A stretch of DNA of 17,137 bases from an uncultured Faecalibacterium sp. (GTDB lineage: Bacteria > Bacillota > Clostridia > Oscillospirales > Ruminococcaceae): NCBI GenBank assembly GCA_937917475.1, contig CALDNF010000023.1, positions 1 to 17,137 of the forward strand, in the 5' to 3' direction. The position numbers and the translations under genes were made by a program. The notes under the pieces were generated by a model, which saw only the letters and a program-made list of their open reading frames with translations, did no database searches and had not been told where the DNA came from. Shown piece after piece: positions 13,146 through 17,137 of this stretch (within the stretch, counting starts at the first letter, position 1; each line of letters begins with the position of its first letter).

Positions 13146-15152
13146 TTACCAGACCTGATCCTCGCTGCGGGTCTCCTTGATCCAGCCCAGCTGATAGGCC
13201 GTGACCAGCTGTTTCAGGTCGTGCACCCGCTCCCGCAGCGTCTCGCCTTCGTCAGTTTCCTCCACAAGGATGCGGTGGTTTTCGGTTTCCAGAATATTTT
13301 TCTGAGAGATGATGTCGATATTCTCATTGACCGCCTTTTCGGCACTGACAAAGGGCTGGTGGGTGCGCAGGGACATGGTGCGGCTGGAATACACCAGCGT
13401 GTATCCGGCAATGCCGGTCTTTTCGTGATAGGCCCGGCAGAATCCGCCGTCGATGACCACCAGCCGTCCCCCGCCCTTGATGGGGCTTTCGCCGTTCTTC
13501 TCCTGCACCGGCACATGGCCGTTGACGATGTGGCTCGTGCCCGGCAGACCGAATTCCGACAGGATGCGGCGGCAGGCAGCTTCCTCATTGTACCATGTGT
13601 AGTAGGGGTCCTTGACTTCGGCGTGGGTGGCCGGGTCTGCAACATAAAGCCGTTCAAAGGTCGTCATTGCGCTGCGGCCGAAGAGAGGCGACAGCTTGCC
13701 GCACCAGAGATACCACAGGAAGTCCTGTCCGCTCTGGCGGGCGGCACTTCCCTCGGGGGCAAAGTAGCCACGGCGGGCCCTCTCGTCACAGTAATCCATG
13801 AGGGCCCGGCCCGAGTAAGGATGTCCCTCAAACTGCTCTACCGCAAAGCTGCCCTTTTTGGTCATGGGCACCACACCGTGATAGAGCAGGTTACCGTTCT
13901 CAATGTGATAAACACTGCCCTTGGCGTACAAAAATTCAATGTGCTGCCGCAGCTTTTCGCTCTGCCGGAAAGAATCCACCAGCTTGTGCAGCACCAGCTG
14001 CTCGTCGGCATTGAGGGCAGCGGGGTCTGCCGGGTCCACCGTGGGGAATGAGGTATCCCGCAGGGCATACTCCTTCTCCCCTATCATCACGGTGCCCTTT
14101 TCCCAATGGATGCGGCGGAGATAATCCCGCCCCTGCATCTTGAAATCCGGATTGCGGTCAATGACCTTGCACTCCATCTTGAGCATCATGATGGTGACAG
14201 CCTTGTGCATGACGGCGCAGCGATGGAGCATCCCTTCGGTGTAGGGCCCCCGGGCAGCGTCGGTGTGGGGCATCCAGATGCTCAGGTCATCGTTCCCATA
14301 GAACTGCTCAGCCATCCGCTGCAAGTGGCGGAGATTGATGCCGTAACAGTCCTCCAACATTCCGTGGTTGTGGTAAGCCAGCGTCGTTTTCAGCACCGTA
14401 CAGACGCAGATGGGGCTTCCGGCGGCGGCTCCCATCCAGACCACATCATGGTTGCCCCACTGGATATCCACGTTATGGTGCCGCATCAGCAGGTCCAGAA
14501 TGATATCCGGCCGGGGGCCTCGGTCAAACAGGTCGCCCACGATGTGCAGCTTGTCCACAGCCAGCCGCTTGATGAGCTCACACAGGCGGACGATGAACCG
14601 GTCCGCCCGGCCGTTTTCAATGATGCTGCCTACGATCTGGCCGTAATACAGGTCTTTGTCGTGATCCTCAAAGTGGGCGTGGAGCAGCTCGTCCAGAATA
14701 TAGCCGCAGCTGGAGGGCAGGCATGCCCGGACATGCTCCCGGGTGTGTTTGGAAGAAACCAGACGGCAGATATCGATGAGCCGGAGCAGGGTCTCGCTGT
14801 ACCACTGTTCCAGAGCCTCCTCATCCGGGCAGCGGCCTTTGAGCTGGGGCAGCTTTTCGTTGGGATAGTAGATCAGGGTCGCCAGCTCTGCCCGGGTCGC
14901 CTCGGGCACTGCACTGCCCAGCACAATATCCACCTTTTCCCGGATGACACCGGAAGCCGAATTCAGGATATGAACGAACGCCTCATTTTCGCCGTGCAGA
15001 TCGCTCATGAAATGCTCCGTGCCCTTGGGCAGCTTGAGCAGAGCCTGCGTGCTGATGATCTCGCTGGCTGCCGCCGCCTGCGAGGGATAGTCCCGGGCAA
15101 GCAGGGACAGGTATTTCAGATTATCCCGGATCTCTTCGTTTTCGGTGCGCAT
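13146..15152 (-). CDS. fbp: Fructose-1,6-bisphosphatase, class III
   Basis: A 668-residue enzyme hydrolysing fructose 1,6-bisphosphate to fructose 6-phosphate in gluconeogenesis. It belongs to the calcineurin-like metallophosphatase class III typical of Bacillota, much longer than class I/II enzymes. Metal motifs are SDLHGE (50-55), GDLFDRG (206-212) and GNHD (233-236), with NGHVPVQ in the C-terminal third. The C-terminal RTHQPF and GE region is characteristic of the family. I use the ATG at 15152, preceded by AGGAGG five bases away; an upstream in-frame ATG at 15188 would contain that site. An extended -10 promoter lies about 55 bases upstream and overlaps the divergent promoter of the radical SAM gene. 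Confidence 0.97.
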   Translation of the reverse strand: MRTENEEIRDNLKYLSLLARDYPSQAAAASEIISTQALLKLPKGTEHFMSDLHGENEAFVHILNSASGVIREKVDIVLGSAVPEATRAELATLIYYPNEKLPQLKGRCPDEEALEQWYSETLLRLIDICRLVSSKHTREHVRACLPSSCGYILDELLHAHFEDHDKDLYYGQIVGSIIENGRADRFIVRLCELIKRLAVDKLHIVGDLFDRGPRPDIILDLLMRHHNVDIQWGNHDVVWMGAAAGSPICVCTVLKTTLAYHNHGMLEDCYGINLRHLQRMAEQFYGNDDLSIWMPHTDAARGPYTEGMLHRCAVMHKAVTIMMLKMECKVIDRNPDFKMQGRDYLRRIHWEKGTVMIGEKEYALRDTSFPTVDPADPAALNADEQLVLHKLVDSFRQSEKLRQHIEFLYAKGSVYHIENGNLLYHGVVPMTKKGSFAVEQFEGHPYSGRALMDYCDERARRGYFAPEGSAARQSGQDFLWYLWCGKLSPLFGRSAMTTFERLYVADPATHAEVKDPYYTWYNEEAACRRILSEFGLPGTSHIVNGHVPVQEKNGESPIKGGGRLVVIDGGFCRAYHEKTGIAGYTLVYSSRTMSLRTHQPFVSAEKAVNENIDIISQKNILETENHRILVEETDEGETLRERVHDLKQLVTAYQLGWIKETRSEDQVW

Positions 15153-15205
15153 GATTTCCTCCTGCAATATGTAGTATTCTTGCATCATATGAAATATTCA
15201 TACAT

Positions 15206-15214
15206 AGTATACCA
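15206..15214 (-). promoter_or_regulatory. Extended -10 promoter of fbp
   Basis: On the minus strand TGGTATACT (15214-15206) is an extended -10 box with only a weak -35 (ACCATT, 15234-15229) at 17 bp. The -35 position overlaps the -10 box of the divergent radical SAM promoter. Confidence 0.65.
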
Positions 15215-15230
15215 CTTTCACCCGCAGAAA

Positions 15231-15239
15231 TGGTATAAT
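15231..15239 (+). promoter_or_regulatory. Extended -10 promoter of the radical SAM gene
   Basis: TGGTATAAT is a consensus extended -10 box. The -35 position (15211-15216, ACCACT) is poor and overlaps the -10 box of the leftward fbp promoter. The leader to the ATG at 15286 is about 40 nt. Confidence 0.7.
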
Positions 15240-15285
15240 CATCTGTAAGAGAATCTACAAATCTTTTGCAAAGGACTTGGACATT

Positions 15286-16206
15286 ATGCCGAAACTCATC
15301 TCCGTCACTCCCCCTTCCTCCTGCGAGCTCTGCCCCCGCCGCTGCCATGCAGACCGTGCTGCCGGGCAGATCGGCTTCTGCGGCTGCGGAAAGACCCTGA
15401 AAGCGGCCCGGGCTGCCCTGCATTTCTGGGAGGAGCCCTGCATCAGCGGGACCCGGGGCAGCGGCACGGTGTTTTTTTCGGGCTGCACCTTAAAATGCTG
15501 TTTCTGCCAGAATTATCCCATCAGTGCCGAGGGGCTGGGCAAAGAGATCACTCCGGAACACCTCGCCGGGATCTTTCTTGATTTGCAGCGGCAGGGTGCC
15601 CACAACATCAACCTTGTCACCCCCGGGCAGTGGCGGCCCTGGATCATTGCTGCTCTGGATGCTGCCCGGGCCGGAGGGCTGCACCTGCCCATCGTCTGCA
15701 ACACCGGCGGCTACGAAACGGTAGAAAGCATCAAGGCATGGGAAGGGTACATTGACATCTGGCTCGCCGACCTGAAATATGTCTCCCCCGCCCTTTCCGG
15801 GGAGCTTTCTTCGGCTCCGGATTACTTTGCGCAGGCCAGGCCCGCCATCGAAGCCATGATGGCGCAGGCCGGGCACCCGGTGTTGGATGAAGAGGGCATT
15901 TTGCAGCGGGGCGTCATCCTCCGTCATCTGGCCCTGCCCGGCCACATCGACGACAGCTTTGCCGTGCTGGACCAGATGGCCGCATGGAATCAGGCGGACC
16001 CGGGCTGTTTTCTGCCCAGCGTCATGAGTCAGTACACCCCTTTCTACAAAGCAGCAGAACACGGCATCGGACGGCGGATCACCACCTATGAGTACCGCCG
16101 GGTGGTCAATTACGCCATGGATAAGGGGCTTTCCACCGGATATATGCAGCAAAAAAGCAGTGCAAAAGAAGAATACACCCCAAGCTTTGACCTGACCGGG
16201 ATCTGA
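15286..16206 (+). CDS. PflX-like radical SAM protein (pyruvate formate-lyase activase homologue)
   Basis: A 306-residue radical S-adenosylmethionine enzyme of the COG1313/PflX group. The cluster motif C-x3-C-x2-C is Cys67, Cys71 and Cys74 (SGCTLKCCFCQN). An extra N-terminal cysteine set (Cys13, Cys16, Cys20, Cys32, Cys34; CELCPRRC...GFCGCG) is typical of the group and may hold a second Fe-S centre. Other landmarks are NLVTPGQW, VCNTGGYE and IWLADLKY. The real substrate of PflX proteins is not known to me; it is not a canonical PflA, and no pyruvate formate-lyase gene is nearby. I use the ATG at 15286, with AAAGGA ten bases upstream; a TTG at 15277 would be too close to that site. It is divergent from fbp. 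Confidence 0.9.
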   Translation: MPKLISVTPPSSCELCPRRCHADRAAGQIGFCGCGKTLKAARAALHFWEEPCISGTRGSGTVFFSGCTLKCCFCQNYPISAEGLGKEITPEHLAGIFLDLQRQGAHNINLVTPGQWRPWIIAALDAARAGGLHLPIVCNTGGYETVESIKAWEGYIDIWLADLKYVSPALSGELSSAPDYFAQARPAIEAMMAQAGHPVLDEEGILQRGVILRHLALPGHIDDSFAVLDQMAAWNQADPGCFLPSVMSQYTPFYKAAEHGIGRRITTYEYRRVVNYAMDKGLSTGYMQQKSSAKEEYTPSFDLTGI

Positions 16207-16286
16207 TCCCGCCGCATATTCCTGCCGATTTAGACACCCTGCACAAAATTTGGGCTTTATTTTCTCTCTGCACCATGGGCAATCCC

Positions 16287-16315
16287 TTGAATTCCTTCCA
16301 GAAAAGCACTATAAT
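16287..16315 (+). promoter_or_regulatory. Promoter of the PfkB-family kinase gene
   Basis: -35 TTGAAT (16287-16292) and -10 TATAAT (16310-16315) are exactly 17 bp apart. The ~90-nt leader carries a hairpin: AGAGAGCCG paired imperfectly with CGGCCCTCT (about 16336-16362), enclosed by TGTGC/GCACA. I see no convincing terminator for the preceding radical SAM gene in 16207-16286. Confidence 0.85.
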
Positions 16316-16411
16316 GGATACAACAATGTGCGCTCAGAGAGCCGACCGTGAACCGGCCCTCTGCAAATGGTACCGTGCACAGGATTCCGAACCGTCTTTA
16401 GGAGGATCGTT

Positions 16412-17137
16412 ATGGAACACTTCAATCCCATTCTGGGCAGCGACAACCCCGGGCAGAAATTTATCACCTGCGGCGAGATCATGCTCCGCCTGACCCCGCC
16501 GAACTACGAAAAGATCCGGATGGCTTCCGGTTTTGAGGCCAGCTACGGCGGCAGTGAAGCAAACATTGCGCTGGCTCTGGCAAACCTTGGCGTGGACAGC
16601 ACCTTTTTCAGCGTAGTGCCCAACAACAGTCTGGGCAAGAGCGCAGTGCGCTGGCTCCGCTCCAACGACGTACACTGCACCCCCATGATCCTGACCGAGC
16701 CGGACGAGACCCCCTCCAACCGGCTGGGTACTTATTATCTGGAGACCGGCTACGGCATCCGGCCCTCCAAGGTCATCTATGACCGCAAGCACAGTGCCAT
16801 CACCGAGTATGATTTTTCTCAGGTGGATCTGGATGAGCTGCTGGAGGGCTTTGACTGGCTCCACCTCAGCGGCATCACCCCGGCTCTGGGCCCCAACTGC
16901 CGCTGCCTCATCCTCGAGATGCTCAAGGTCGCCAAGAAAAAGGGCCTGACCGTCAGCTTTGACGGCAACTTCCGCAGCACCCTGTGGACCTGGGAAGAAG
17001 CCCGGGACTTCTGCACCCAGTGCCTGCCCTATGTAGATGTGCTGCTGGGCATCGAGCCCTACCACCTGTGGAAGGACGAGACCGACCACTCCAAGGGCGA
17101 CTGGAAGGACGGCGTGCCCCTGCAGCCCAGCTATGAG
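16412..17137 (+). CDS. PfkB-family sugar kinase, probably 2-keto-3-deoxygluconate kinase (3' end outside window)
   Basis: The first 242 codons of a ribokinase/PfkB-family gene that runs off the right edge. AGGAGG lies six bases before the ATG. The N-terminal block ITCGEIMLRLTPP and the substrate-binding YGGSEANIALALANLG (about 45-60) are typical. RLGTYYLETGYGIRPSKVIYDR (about residues 105-126) is close to the segment that distinguishes KDG kinases from fructokinases and ribokinases. KDG kinase phosphorylates 2-keto-3-deoxygluconate in uronate or Entner-Doudoroff-type catabolism. The C-terminal ATP-site motif DTxGAGD lies outside the window. It has its own promoter, and its operon partners, which would settle the substrate, are not visible. 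Confidence 0.85.
   Translation, partial: MEHFNPILGSDNPGQKFITCGEIMLRLTPPNYEKIRMASGFEASYGGSEANIALALANLGVDSTFFSVVPNNSLGKSAVRWLRSNDVHCTPMILTEPDETPSNRLGTYYLETGYGIRPSKVIYDRKHSAITEYDFSQVDLDELLEGFDWLHLSGITPALGPNCRCLILEMLKVAKKKGLTVSFDGNFRSTLWTWEEARDFCTQCLPYVDVLLGIEPYHLWKDETDHSKGDWKDGVPLQPSYE

Noticed and set aside
14106..15248. 380-codon plus-strand reading frame opposite fbp
   Set aside because: It is a shadow of the class III fructose bisphosphatase, with no motifs and no start signals.
1..17137. CRISPR array, prophage structural genes or insertion sequences
   Set aside because: No regularly spaced direct repeats, phage structural proteins or transposases are visible anywhere in the window.

Overview
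The window looks like a chromosomal segment of a GC-rich member of the Bacillota, class Clostridia. My best guess is the Oscillospiraceae/Ruminococcaceae, close to Faecalibacterium; this is inferred from gene content and protein style, not from a database match. The supporting signs are a perfect CIRCE operator in front of groES-groEL, a DnaD-domain protein next to a DnaC/DnaI-type helicase loader, a class III fructose-1,6-bisphosphatase, a WalJ/YycJ-type nuclease, AGGAGG-type ribosome binding sites and TTGACA/TATAAT-type promoters.

Layout. Positions 1-960 are an accessory-looking block: the 5' end of a probable restriction-modification (adenine methyltransferase-like) gene on the minus strand, a relatively AT-rich divergent control region with several palindromes, an XRE-family regulator on the plus strand, and two strong hairpin terminators. 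Positions 1003-3117 are the groES-groEL operon (minus) with its promoter and CIRCE operator. Positions 3147-7177 hold minus-strand genes for a diacylglycerol-kinase-family lipid kinase, a ClpA-like AAA+ unfoldase without an M-domain, and a small TSCPD/4-Cys protein. A PHP-domain phosphoesterase follows at 7178-8029, also on the minus strand. At 8138 the orientation changes: a promoter, tRNA-Gly(CCC) and terminator precede a plus-strand cluster of a small unknown protein, a DnaD-like protein and a DnaC-like ATPase, which probably serve replication initiation or helicase loading. A bidirectional terminator separates this cluster from a convergent WalJ-like metallo-beta-lactamase gene, preceded on the minus strand by murA and fbp (class III). 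At about 15.2 kb a tightly overlapping divergent promoter pair drives fbp leftward and a PflX-like radical SAM protein rightward. The window ends inside a PfkB-family kinase resembling 2-keto-3-deoxygluconate kinase.

Most of the window is ordinary housekeeping DNA: protein folding and quality control, cell-wall precursor synthesis, gluconeogenesis, replication and one tRNA. I did not find a clearly new multi-gene system. The items most worth a second look are the truncated restriction-modification/XRE block with its operator-like palindromes, a possible family of palindromic intergenic elements (after the clp gene and after murA) sharing the motif CAGGGTCC(C)ACC, the symmetric overlapping divergent promoters in front of fbp, the AT-rich palindrome upstream of murA, and the small conserved-looking gene in front of the DnaD-like gene.
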